Of a stretch of 64,000 nt of DNA, positions 18,758 through 29,701 are shown piece after piece. The DNA is from Cephalotus follicularis (lineage: Eukaryota; Streptophyta; Magnoliopsida; Oxalidales; Cephalotaceae), in contig BDDD01001972.1 of NCBI GenBank assembly GCA_001972305.1, positions 487,872 to 551,871 on the forward strand, given 5' to 3'. A program made the position numbers and the translations under genes. The notes beneath the pieces are model-generated. The model saw only the letters and a list, made by a program, of their open reading frames with translations, was not told the origin of the DNA and searched no databases. Every line of letters begins with the position of its first letter. The stretch's first letter is position 1.

Positions 18758-21700
18758 TCACTGGTAATACTTCCTCAGATGCTCGGTATTCCAAGATTTG
18801 GGAATCTCCCTGCCCCCCAGAGTTTCAAGTTTGAATGTTCTTGGGCGGAGCACTCTCTTCACCTTGTATGGCCATTCCCAATTAGGGGCTAGCTTTCCTC
18901 TGGTACCGGTTGGATCTGCTATAGCTGAGTTGCGTAGGACTAGGTCTCGTTCCCTTAGTGGTCGGGGGTGTACCCTTTTGTTATAGTAATGGCCCACCCT
19001 CTGTTGGTATGCTGCAACTTTGATAGCTATCTTGCCTCTGAGCTCTTCTACTAAGTCGAGGTGGGTCCTCAACCCTTCTTCATTATTTTCTTCGCTGAAA
19101 TGTACAACTCTTGATGACTGTACACCAATCTCCACCGGTATCATAGCTTCAGCTCCAAAACAAAGGCTACATGGGGACTCGCCATTTGTGGTCCGAGGAG
19201 TGGTTCTATAAGCCCATAATACAGTTGGAAGCTCCTCTGTCCATCTTCCCTTGCTATGCTCAAGGCGCTTTTTCAAGCCCGAAATGATTTCTCTGTTGAT
19301 CACTTTGGCTTGACCATTACTCTGGGGGTAGGCTACTGAGGCTAGTCTATGCTCTATTCTCCATTCTTTGCAAAAATCACGGAAAGCCTAGCAATCGAAC
19401 CGCTTTCCATTATCTGAGACTATTACCCTCGGGACTCCAAACCTGCAGATGATTGATTTCCATACAAAGCTTTCCGTGTTCTTCTCCATGATCGTGGCCA
19501 GAGGTTCTGCTTCTACCCATTTGGTGAAGTAGTCCACTGCCATAATGAGAAACTTCCTCTGCCCTGTTGCCACTGGTAATGGTCCAACGAAATCCGTCCC
19601 CCACTGTGCAAAGGGCCATGGGGCCGTGATGGATGTCAGGGGTTCTGAGGGTCTCCTGCTTATATTGGCATACCTCTGACACCTATCACATTTCCTCACA
19701 AAGTCTATGGCATCCTGGTGCATGGTCGGCCAAAAATAGCCCTGCCTCAATAATTTGTGGGACAAGGTTCTGCCCCCCGTGTGATTGCCACAGACTCCTT
19801 CATGGACTTCTCTTAGAGCATAATCGGACACTAGGGGAGTCATACACCTCAGCCAAGGATAAAAGAATGACCTTTTGTAGAGGATCCCATCTCAGAGTTG
19901 GTATCTGTTTGCTCTGTACACCAGTTTTCTCGCTTCAACGGGGTCCTTGGGAAAAATCCCGTTCCTCAGCCAATTGATAAATGAAGTCATCCAGTTTGGC
20001 TCTTACGGTGCATCTATGTCCATCACGCTACCTCCGAGATGGTGGGCTTATCCAGATAGTCCATCAACACTGTTTTATTTTCCCGCAACTCCTCCGTTGT
20101 TCCCAACTTGGACAACTGGTCTGCTTGGGCATTTTCTGCTCTGGGCACTTTCAAGATTCTAATCGTTTGGAAGGCTGACTTCAAATTTTGAAAGTATGTT
20201 AAGTACTTATCCATGGAGTCTTCTCTGGCTTCATAGTCGCCACTCCCTAGACCAACTACTAGCTGAGAATCACTGGAGGCTTCTATTTTTTGAACCTCCA
20301 AGTGCTTTGCGATTGTCAGCCCAGCGATCAAAGCTTCCCCTCGGCCTCATTGTTCGTGGCCTTGAATCCGAATCTCAGAGCATACTCTATGATCCAACCA
20401 TCTGGACTTGTTAACACCAATCCTGCTCCACTGCCGGAGACACAGGATAAGCCATCCACGGACAACTTCCATAACCCCTTCTCTTCTTCAGGGGTGTCTT
20501 CTTCCATACACTCCGTAAGTGTATGATATCCTACAAAATCTACCAAGACCTGTGATTTTATTGCTGGTCTAGCTTCAAACTTTACGTCATACTCGCCTAA
20601 TTCGACCGACCACTTGATCAGTCTTCCCGAGAGGTCTGGCTTTGCTAGAACTTGTCTTGGTGGTTGGTTGGACAGGACCTTGATGGTATGAGCTTGGAAG
20701 TATGGCCTCAACTTCCTTGCTGCTATGATCAGAGCATAAGCAAATTTTTCTACCTCCGGATATCTCCCATCAGCATTGTTCAAAGCTTTGCTAACATAAT
20801 ATACTGGCCTTTGAACTTTCTCCTCTTCTCTGACCATCACTGCACTCACCGCGCCTGTTGTTGCCGCAAGTTACAAATATAGGTCCTCCCCGTCCTCAAG
20901 TTTTGATATCAGAGGATGAGAAGCCAAGTATTCCTTCAACTTGTCGAAGGCCGCTTGACATTCTTCAGACCAAGAAAATCCCTTAGGATCTCTCAATACT
21001 TTGAAAAAAGGGAGACACTTATCTGCTGACTTTGAGACAAACCTGCTCAGGGCTGCTATTCTTCCATTCAAATTCTGTATATCCCTAATGGTCTGAGGAG
21101 GCCTCATGCTCTGAACTGCTAAAATTTTCTCCAAGTCGGCCTCTATTCCTCTGCTTGAGACCGTGAACCTGAGGAAGTTACCAGAGGTGACCCCAAAAGT
21201 ACACTTGGAAGAATTGAGCTTCATTTTATATCTCCTTAACACTCCAAAAGTTTCCTCCAAGTCTTTAATGTGGGGGCTCCTTATTGGTGTCTTGACAAGC
21301 ATGTCGTCAATATAAACCCCCATGTTTTTCCCGATCTGAGGCTCAAAGATCTTGTTAACCAACCGTTGATAGGTTGCCCCGGCATTCTTTAATCTAAAGG
21401 GCATGACTTTGTAACAGTACATGCCTCTATCAGTGATGAAGGCTGTCTTGTTCTCGTCGGGCCCATACATGGGGATTTGATTATACCCCGAGTAGGCATC
21501 CAAGAAGCTTAGCATCCTATACCCTGAGGTTGCATCCACCAACTGATAAATCTTCGGGAGGGGGAAGTAATCCTTTGGACAAGCCTTGTTGAGGTCTATG
21601 AAGTCAATACACATCCTCCACTTGCCATTTGCTTTCTTGACTAAGACCGGGTTGGCCAGCCAGTCAGAATAGTGTACTTCCCTGATGAACCCCGCTTGTA

Positions 21701-22640
21701 ATAGCTTGCTCACCTCTTCAGTTATTACTTGCTACCTCTCAGGAGTGAAGTTCCTTTTCTTCTGCCTGGTCAGATGCCTCATAGGATCCACACTTAGCTT
21801 GTGCACCATCACTTTTGGGCTGATCCCAGGGACCTCCTCTGCCGACAAAGCAAAAACATCTTTGTTATTTCTAAGGAACGTTATTAGTTCCCCCTTCTCC
21901 ACCTCTCCAAGTTGTGAGCCGACTTGGATAATTCTTTCTTCGTTGCCCTCCTCCAATGGCACTTGTAAAACTTCTTCAACAGGCTGTGGACGCCCAGGCT
22001 CCACATCCCCTCTGAGCTCCACATTTGCTATAGACAAGGCCTTCTCTTTCCCCTTGTCCATCACAGCAGTTTTGTAGCACTGCCTTGCTACCTGTTGTTC
22101 TCCTCTGACTTTCCCCACATCAAACCTCATTGGGAATTTCATCACTAAGTGTCTCATAGACACTATGGCCTCCAACAAGTTCAAACCGGGATGCTCGATT
22201 ATGGCATTGTGCAGGCTTGGTGTGTCCACTACCAGGAAAGTCATCTGCACTTGGGTCTGACGTGGGGTCGTGCTTGCAACCACGGACAGGTCGATGGATC
22301 CCAAATGATGGACCATCTCCCCTGCAAAGCCGACCAGTGGGGTTTTCACGGGCTTGAGTTGGTCGGTCGGTATCTTTAGCTGATCAAATGCATGTTTATA
22401 CAAGATATCGGCTGAGCTCCCACTACCAATCAGGATCCTCTTCATAGTGAATAGTTCCACCAGAAGAGTTACCACCACTGGATCATCATGAGGGAGACGT
22501 ACTCCCTCATAGTCCACCTCAGAGAAGGATATCGCCTCCTCATCTCCACCATTCTTCAACATCTTTCTATGCTGAATCTGTTGCACTGCAATGGATTGCC
22601 TTCCATAAGCCTTTCTAGACCTATTATGGTCGCCCCCAGA
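18758..22640 (-). pseudogene. Tat element A pol: protease, reverse transcriptase, two RNase H domains, integrase
   Basis: On the minus strand: protease region RILIGSGSSADIL, where the Asp expected before S/TG is Gly (element B keeps DSG); reverse transcriptase (KWRMCIDFIDLNKACPKD, FLDAYSGYNQI, VYIDDMLVK); RNase H; a second, plant-type RNase H (LWKLSVDG ... KATNNEAE); integrase with a zinc finger (HEGVCGNH ... CDRCQ), Asp residues in WGTDF and VSDNGKRF, and SNGQAKVINREI, where the catalytic Glu of element B (GQVEV) is Lys. The C-terminus ends WNTEHLRKYYQ. Stops occur at 20868-20870 (Tyr position in element B) and 19388-19390 (Gln in element B), with frameshifts near 20330 and 19310. Two lost catalytic residues plus the stops make it dead. 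Confidence 0.94.
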
Positions 22641-22689
22641 CGTGACCCCTCCAGAGATGGTGTGGATGACACCTCTGGGCTGCTACTGT

Positions 22690-24377
22690 TGCTCCTCTGG
22701 CTATTGTGGAGCTTCTTCTCTGCGCTCCCTCATTTGCTGAGGAGCATTCCTATCTACATACTTGCGTAGGTGCCCCTTACGAATCAGGTCCTCTATCTGA
22801 TTTTTTAGTTGCCTACACTCCTCGGTATCGTGCCCGTGGTCACAATGGTACCGGCAATACTTTTCTATATCCTTCTTCTCAGCTGAGGACCTCATTGGTG
22901 CAGGCCATTGGATAGGGACCTTATCTTTCTCCACCGCAAGTATCTTGGTACGAGACTCCAGGAGAGGGGCAAAATTGTTATAGGCCGGGATTGGCGCTCC
23001 TCCCCTGGATGAATCCTCTCTCTTGGAGAGTTTGTGTCTGAGGTCATCTTTGTGTAGCTTGGACCTCTCATTCCTCTTCTCTTTCTTCCCAGGAGCATTT
23101 CGTGAATGCTCCCATTTCTCCACCTGATGGCCCGACCAGGATGTTTTTTGTTTCCTGGCTGCCATCCCCTCCTCGGCATTGATATACCTCTCTGCTCTTC
23201 TCAGCAGGTCCGCCATATCCACCGCGAGCTTCTTCAGCAGAGAGAAAGTAAAGGAGGAGTTGTCCTTCAGCCGACTATTCAGTGTTGCCAGAGTGAAGGA
23301 TGGCTCCATGTCTCTCACTATGAGAGACTTCTTATTGAACATGGTGAGGTAGTCTCTCAGTGATTCATCTCTCCCCCGCACCACGCTGATCAAATGGGTT
23401 GAGTTTCTCCTCTGCGTTATGCTGTTGAGGAACTTTGTCACAAACAGTTCCGCAAACTGATCGAAATTCTCCACCATCCCTCTGCCAAGGTAGAATACCA
23501 TGACTGGGCTACTCCAATCAGTGTTGCCAAGAATCCTCAGAAAAGTGTGGCGTCCGAGGCTTGGTGCACTAACATGGTTTGGATCTAGGCACGCACATGC
23601 TGGATGGGATTCATGGACCCATCATACTGCTGGAGACTCAGGAACCAGAATCAACTATGGATATGCTCCTTCATGATCTTGGATATGAAGGGGTTGGCGC
23701 TATTGTTGCACACCTAGGCCAGATATCCCCTTGGCTGCTCGGCTCCTCAGAACCTCTTCTTCATCTTAGCAAGCCTTATGTTCATTGCTTGCTCAACATC
23801 TTCAATGTTCCTAGCCCTGCTAGAAACCCGTGAGTCCTCTACCAGTGTGGCCGTGTGGTCCAACCTACTCCCCCACATTATTCTAGTCCTGTGCGAGGCA
23901 TTGAAGCGCACACGTATTTACTCAGCATCTCCTTGGAGATCCACATCCATTGCTTGGTGCTCGGGATGCTCTGGTCTGGGATATTGTTGTGATCTCGGGC
24001 AGTTGAGGACTCTGCCCTCTGAGATGCATTAATCTCAGCTCTCCTCCTCAGGCGTGTATCAACCCCTGACCGCCTTGGGGGAGCATGCCCCTTGGCGGGT
24101 TTTGCCTTTGCCCACGGGGGCGTTGGTTCTCCTGGACCTGCTTTGCGATCTAGATTGTTCTCGGACCACTGGTTGAGCAGGTCCGGCCTGATTTTGGTTT
24201 GCTAAACTGGTAGCCAACAAGTTGGTGAGGCGCTCCACTCCCTGAAACAGCTAAGTGAATTGCTCCCCAGTGATTGGAGCTTGCTCGGGAGCCGCGACTT
24301 GACCGGCATCAGTAGGTGGGATTTCCTATACTCGGCTGCCCATGGCTTCAGAGATGTTGTTTCTTCTTGGCATGATT
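22690..24377 (-). pseudogene. Tat element A gag, degenerate
   Basis: The frame opens MPRRNNISEAMG shortly after the primer site, then runs through many stops to a readable section (23501-22701): FDQFAELFVTKFLN, RRNSTHLISVVRGRDESLRDYLT, AERYINAEEGMAARKQK and a zinc-binding motif CRYHCDHGHDTEEC. The same blocks occur in element B gag. The N-terminal 280 codons are heavily damaged. Gag would form the particle and bind RNA; this copy cannot. Confidence 0.85.
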
Positions 24378-24403
24378 CTTAGTAGCTTTTTGCTACGTTT
24401 CCC

Positions 24404-24418
24404 ACAGACGGCGCCAAC
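24404..24418 (-). other. Primer binding site of element A
   Basis: On the minus strand TTGGCGCCGTCTGTGG starts one base after the LTR. The same site follows the LTR of element B, so it is conserved in this family. I cannot name the tRNA with certainty. Confidence 0.75.
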
Positions 24419-24915
24419 TGTTGATATAGAATATCTCTACTCAATAGTATCCTACGTGGAGGACTTTGATTTGTTGAGAGAAACGCTTGAATGCTCCGAG
24501 AAGATGACGAAAATGGTGACCGTATTCCCTGCACAAGTAAGCAAACAACTCGTAGGTCCAGGAGGTTGAACTCTCGAGGACACTCCGATGCTAAAGTTAG
24601 ACAATGCACAGAGAATTTTAGGTTCTTTTGTATGTAAAAATGGCTGACCTGTGAATAATCGTTGATTCTTGTATTTATAGCACTGGAATGTAACTGCTAA
24701 GCATGGATTTCACAGTTGATGTGTATCCCCTAAGGAAATGCCCGAGGATTTCAGGTATTTCCCTGATCTCCACTGGATTTGGCGTCAATATGCCTATTAA
24801 GCGCAATTCTTTGAGTTGGTAATGCCTGACCACGTGTCTGGGTCTCTGGAGGACATCTGTCCCAATCGTCCGGTGACACGTGGCAGAGTTTATCGGTTAA
24901 ATTTTACTCGTATCA
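24419..24915 (-). repeat. 5' LTR of Tat element A
   Basis: It is 497 bp long, pairs with 3336-3832, and is followed by GTTAG. A TATAAATA box lies at 24672-24679 on the minus strand, fitting the promoter of the sense transcript. Confidence 0.94.
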
Positions 24916-24920
24916 GTTAG

Positions 24921-25092
24921 TATAAACCGTTTCAAAAGACCCCTTTTGAAACGGTTTATCCATTTCAAAAGGCTTTTGATACGCCACTCTTTTGAAATTA
25001 CATTTTTTCGTTTCAAAAGACCTTTTGAAACGGAAAAATAGGCCTTTTGAAACGGTTTTTATCCGTTTCAAAAGGCCTGTTTTCTTGTAGTG
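24921..25092. mobile_element. CACTA transposon terminus with subterminal repeats
   Basis: The block ends TTTCTTGTAGTG, the reverse of CACTACAAGAAA, the standard CACTA terminus in plants. Inside it are many direct and inverted copies of CCTTTTGAAACGG, typical transposase-binding subterminal repeats. No transposase is present in the window. Confidence 0.85.
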
Positions 25093-27009
25093 AGGACAAT
25101 TGATGAACCGTAAAGACTTTTTGTATTTTGCTTGTCCTCTTGTGTGTGGGGAATGGACCATCTCATTACCATTTGGGTTTACCCTAAAGCTGATACGGGG
25201 TTCGTGCTAGATAGCATGAGTTTGAACAGACCCACCATAGGAAACCTATTTGGAAAGTCATACCTATGTCAATAGGATTCCTATAGTCTCGGTAGTGTAT
25301 AGTCTATGGTGACTAGTAGATCATTCGTGAGCTCCGTTGTGTTCTGAGACCTAAGCGGCTAGCATGCGTTGTGTTGTAACCGCTTGGCTTTGATTTCTGC
25401 CTTCCCCAGCACTAGCCACGTACTGGCAAAAGGATTGTCTTTGGGCCTTGTGGGAGCTTCATTGAGATGTATGGGCGAGTGCGCAATAAGGGATCATCAC
25501 ACCCGTATGAAGGGTGATCGACACTATATTATTTATGTCCGCTGTAGACTTAAGACCCTGATCAGGTATAGGCAGACTGGAAATTAGATTTTCGGGGACA
25601 TCTGCTGACAGTCTCAATGCGTACATGAATTTATAGTTATCACGGCTTTACCTAGGGGTGACATTATTCTGAATCCTAGGTCACGGTCGGAGCTAAGAAT
25701 GACGTAGGATACATGACACATATGCCGAAGACTGGATAAAGTACTGGTTTACCAGATGTAGACTTATAAACATGGTTGATTCCATGGATCCGGGGGATGA
25801 TAGGGAATCATACCGGGGTCATTCTGATAGTCAGGGACTATTAGGGTGGTCGTTTTAGAACTCCAAGTTGTTCTGGGAAACTTATAGTCGTACCGGGGTC
25901 CAACCGGGCTTTCAGGTCCCACCTGGTTTTGGAATCAATGACATGTGTGGGACACATGTCATTTAGTGAAAGGATGACACCTGGGATGTGTTACTTGGCC
26001 AAAGAATATATATTTTGCTAGACTTTAATCATTTCTAAGGAAGTGAGTTCAAGCAGCACCATAAATAGATCATTCCGGGCTAAGGGGTATTTTGGTCATT
26101 TATGAATTATTGAGAATTCATGGAGAGAGGGTGCTATTTGGGACTAAAGGGCCGAACCCTAAAGCCTTGGAAAGGCTCATGATGGGCTGGCCCAATGTTC
26201 ATTTAGTTGCCTTATATAACTTAGTTACAACTTGGTTCGATGCTAAATGGTTCTAAAAGATTTGACACGGTCAACTTGCTTAGCCATTAAGTAATCCCAA
26301 GCTTGTCTCACAAGCTCCTCCAAGGCCAGCTCTTTATGTGAGAATGAGTGTGTGATGTGTTGCTAGATTGTGATTGGTCATAAGCTTATGTGAGAGGAGA
26401 TATTTTCCTTGTCACATGTATAGCACATGGCAACTCTTCATGAAACACACTTAAGTCATTTTGATATCTTCTTGCATTCTTGGATTTCTTAAGAACTCGA
26501 CCGAACTCTCTCTTTTCTCTCTTCTTCTCTTCTTCACCGTGAGCAAGAGTTCTCCATTAATGGAGTCATAGAACTTAAAAGTTCTTGAAGAGTGAAGCCA
26601 AAATATTACTCCTTTCACCCTCTTTTACCTTCTAGTAGGTGGAGTCACATTATATCTCTACCTTCTTTGAGGATTTTTTGTAGGATAAAATATCCAGGCA
26701 AACTCACTTCACAATACCTTCTAGCCGTGTGTGTGGGAAGTCTTTTTGTGAAGGAAGATTTCTTGGAACTCAAAGGAAGAATTTGCCAAAAGTTTAGAGG
26801 AGTAAAGACATTAGGTAATGATACTTTCTCCTGCACCTTTTCTTCTTTTGATGTTGTGGTGTGTTTGTTGGTGCTAGGGCTTTGCCGAGCCCTAGACTTT
26901 TTGTTGTGTTCATTGTGTTGTTGCTATGGATTTTCCGAGCCCTAGCTTCGTATGTGAAGCCCTTAGGGTTATGGCATTGGTGGAATTGGTTTAGGGTTAT
27001 GTGTGTGTT
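25093..27009. other. Unassigned noncoding DNA, LTR-like or leader-like in style
   Basis: I find no gene. The stretch has pyrimidine-rich TCTCTCTTTTCTCTCTTC near 26506 and a perfect 12-bp inverted repeat with a 3-base loop at 25937-25963 (AATGACATGTGT / ACACATGTCATT). Its texture recalls a long retroelement LTR, but I see neither matched ends nor a primer site. Confidence 0.4.
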
Positions 27010-28575
27010 CATGACAAAAGAATGTTTTAAAATTTATACTGCAAGTGCACGGTTGTGCAGTAACGGGTCGAACGCTGGGAAATAAGTTAAACTAGTTATA
27101 ATCTATCCAACCTAGGCGAAGTATACGAAATCAAGGTTTAATTATGAAAACTACTCCTAATTATGAAAAATAAATTAAATAATCAAAACTGGGAATGAAG
27201 GCGTCGACGCTTTGTCAAGGCGTCGACGTGTACAACTACTGAATTGAGTTAAACAGAAAATTAACAAAGCAAATATTGAACTAATCAAAGCAATAAATAA
27301 AACTGAATTAACGATGCAGGACAAAAGCGGTTTTAGGGAATAGAAACTCACCATAGATTGTATTGAATAACTCACTTACTTGATTTATCAAACCTTGATA
27401 ACCAATGGCAGCTAGGTCGATACGGAGTGCGACTGTGATGACAAGACGTATGAGTAGTCATGCTAGGTTTATACAAAGTACGGCAGCGGCGGCAAGACGT
27501 ATGAGTAGACATGTTAGGTCTATACGAAGTGTGTTCGTTGTGACAAACAGTATGAGTAGACTCCATTGATCGCATTAAGAACCATTCATTCACCAACATT
27601 CGCATTCACCGACAAGATGTTTGTGGATTTTAATTAAACAGACAAAGTGTGCGTGAAGGTAGAAAATTGAAGAACGAATCAAAACTTCAAGGAATTTATT
27701 GATAGAGTTAAAACAATAACAATCTAGGCTTGTTCTTCCCTAAAAACCTTAAAGAGTTGGCTACTAAACATTGTAATAAAAACTAAAATTGATGAAGAAA
27801 AAGCGGCTACAAAGCTTGTCACTAACTTTGTTCACACGTTTTGGTGACCTAGCTTCCTCTATTTATACATAAAATCTCGTGCAACAAGAAAAGGAAAAAG
27901 TTTAACCTACTTAAAACTGTTTAAGGAAATAATTACAAGCTAAAAACTTTCCAAATTTGCTGTCAGGCGTCGTAAGCATCGACGCTTAAGTCTTGGGCGT
28001 CGATGCTTTGGTATTGCGTTGACACTTAAATGTACTGAAGGCGCTAAGCGTCAACGTTAATCTTGCATAATGGGGCATAAATAAGTTGTTAAGCGTCAAC
28101 GCTTAAGTAAGGCGTCGACGCTTAAGTTGTGTAGCAGGATGGCGTTGACGTCTTCCTCTTTGCGCGTTAACGTGTAAAGCTACTGTCCGAATTATGCGCT
28201 TTTGGCGTTGACGTCTAAATGATGTCGTTGACGTCTTAATGTTGAATTCCCAGCACGTTGACGCCAAAGTGATTGGCGTTGACGAAAATCATAAAATCTG
28301 CAGAATTTGTTCATCCAAGTGCAAAGCTTCGACGCTTTCTTTGAATCCGTCAGCGCTTAAAGGTTAGGCGTCGATGCTTAAGGTCTAAGCGTCGACGCTT
28401 AACTTTGTTTTCAGTAGAATTTTGCCAATTTAACTCATTCTTCATGCACTTTGGTCTTTTTGGCATTGAACCTGAAAATTAACATAACACAACCAAAGTA
28501 GTTTATTCCAAACATAAAAATGTAACAAATAACTTATTAAAAATAAAAATAAAATTATGCTAAATAGTGTGCAAC
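27010..28575. repeat. Noncoding repeat unit with GTCGACG array
   Basis: It begins near TTTATACTGCAAGTGCACGG, wording I have seen at the edge of dispersed plant repeats, and ends in an A-rich stretch near 28560. No coding sequence. The class of the element is unknown to me and I could not find a target-site duplication. Confidence 0.4.
27199..28400. repeat. GCGTCGACGC palindrome array with many decayed copies
   Basis: Four exact GTCGAC cores (two near 27205-27230, one near 28115, one near 28390) and about a dozen single-step variants: GTTGACG, GTCAACG, GTCGATG, GTTAACG, TTCGACG. The best copy is AAGCGTCGACGCTT near 28388. Most variants are one transition away from the palindrome. Confidence 0.8.
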
Positions 28576-28642
28576 CCTAGTACCATTTTTCTTGTTGGCC
28601 GAATTTTTAGGGTTGGAAACCCTAATCCACCTATGCCTTCCC

Positions 28643-29108
28643 TTACTTGGATTCAGCCATGGGGACTTTTAATAGACCAATTAGTGATCCTTGAGTGTAA
28701 TTGGGACATTTCATGGCATTGGTTATGGGTGATTCCTTTGCTGGAATCAAAATTTTAAAATTAGTCACCCTAAACCCTACTTGCCTGAAATGTGTTTCTT
28801 CCACTGCTATCCCAATATCCAACAACCTCTTCCTCAGATAGTCGAGGTCATCAAAAAGCCTTAGAGAAGAACTTTGATTGCTCCAGGATCCTCTCAGAGT
28901 TCACTTAGTTTTGCTTTGTGAGCTCTTTTGACTCCTTGAGCAGACAGTCCTTAATCCTCACCTGCCTTCCTAAGAAGGCCAAGTTTTCCTAAGCCCAGAT
29001 CAGGTCTTGGACCGCCTTCTGATAGAGGTCCTTGATGCGCTCAAGCTCGTGCTCCAATGAAGAAAATGAGGAGTTAGAAGACGAGGAAGAATATGAGGGA
29101 GAAGCCAT
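28643..29108 (-). pseudogene. Small Ser-rich coiled-coil ORF of Tat-like remnant D
   Basis: The start is the ATG at 29108, MASPSYSSSSSNSSFSSLE, followed by a heptad-like stretch (ELERIKDLYQKAVQDL). A TAG breaks it at 28989-28991, and reading continues through a second stop and a frameshift to DIGIAVEETHFRQVG and the end at 28643. A TATA box lies about 100 bases upstream. I do not recognise a function. It is probably a second antisense gene of a Tat-like element. Confidence 0.5.
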
Positions 29109-29205
29109 TTCGCAAGAAGAGGGTTTGAAGAAGAGTTTTCCTTTCGAGAGAAAGTGAAAGTTAGAAAGAGAAAGGAACAGATGAAAATGATAGAACTGAT
29201 GCTGA

Positions 29206-29213
29206 CTTATATA
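29206..29213 (-). promoter_or_regulatory. TATA box for the small ORF of remnant D
   Basis: GCATATATAAGTC on the minus strand, with a pyrimidine-rich leader between it and the ATG at 29108. Confidence 0.5.
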
Positions 29214-29701
29214 TGCAACAGGGAGCCATCGGTTAACAAGATCAATTAATTGAAGACCTTTGATGTTTGTGAGAAATGATAACCATGGACCCTTGATCAT
29301 CCTCAAAGGCAGTGCACACGGATTTTTGGGGAATATGAAAAGACGTCTGAAGTCTTATCAAAGGCAATTAAATGCTTGACCATTGAAATGCCCAAGGCAT
29401 TCAAAATTTAAAAAGGAGTCAAGTAAAATAAAGGCCTCCTCCAGTGTTACGCCGGTTAAAGGTTATGTTAAAGACACTGGGGAATGACCTTAGAAAAACC
29501 TTAAAGTCTCTTATTTCAAAAATAAATGAAGCAAAGGTAGTAAAGGAAATCAAGATAAGAGTTATGGAGTTCTAGAGACTAAACTTCTCATTTATTTACC
29601 AAGAATAACAACTCCTTTTAGAGAAAAGAGGGGGCCCTCTAGCTGATTACATCCAAACACTAAGTAGAGAAAAAAATAAACAAAAATCACAAACAAGCAG
29701 A

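Larger units (their letters stand above)
3336..24915 (-). mobile_element. Tat-type Ty3/gypsy retrotransposon A, complete but dead, with nested insertions
   Basis: Two 497-bp LTRs (3336-3832 and 24419-24915) are flanked by a perfect 5-bp duplication, GTTAG. On the minus strand the order is 5' LTR, primer site, gag, protease, reverse transcriptase, RNase H, a second RNase H, integrase, a tandem-repeat spacer, then an antisense ORF on the plus strand, then the 3' LTR. Dual RNase H and an antisense ORF mark the Tat group of plants. A copia element (4885-14072) and a solo LTR (14341-15859) sit inside the antisense ORF. I count about 39 mismatches between the LTRs by eye (near 8 percent), so it is an old insertion. 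Confidence 0.93.
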
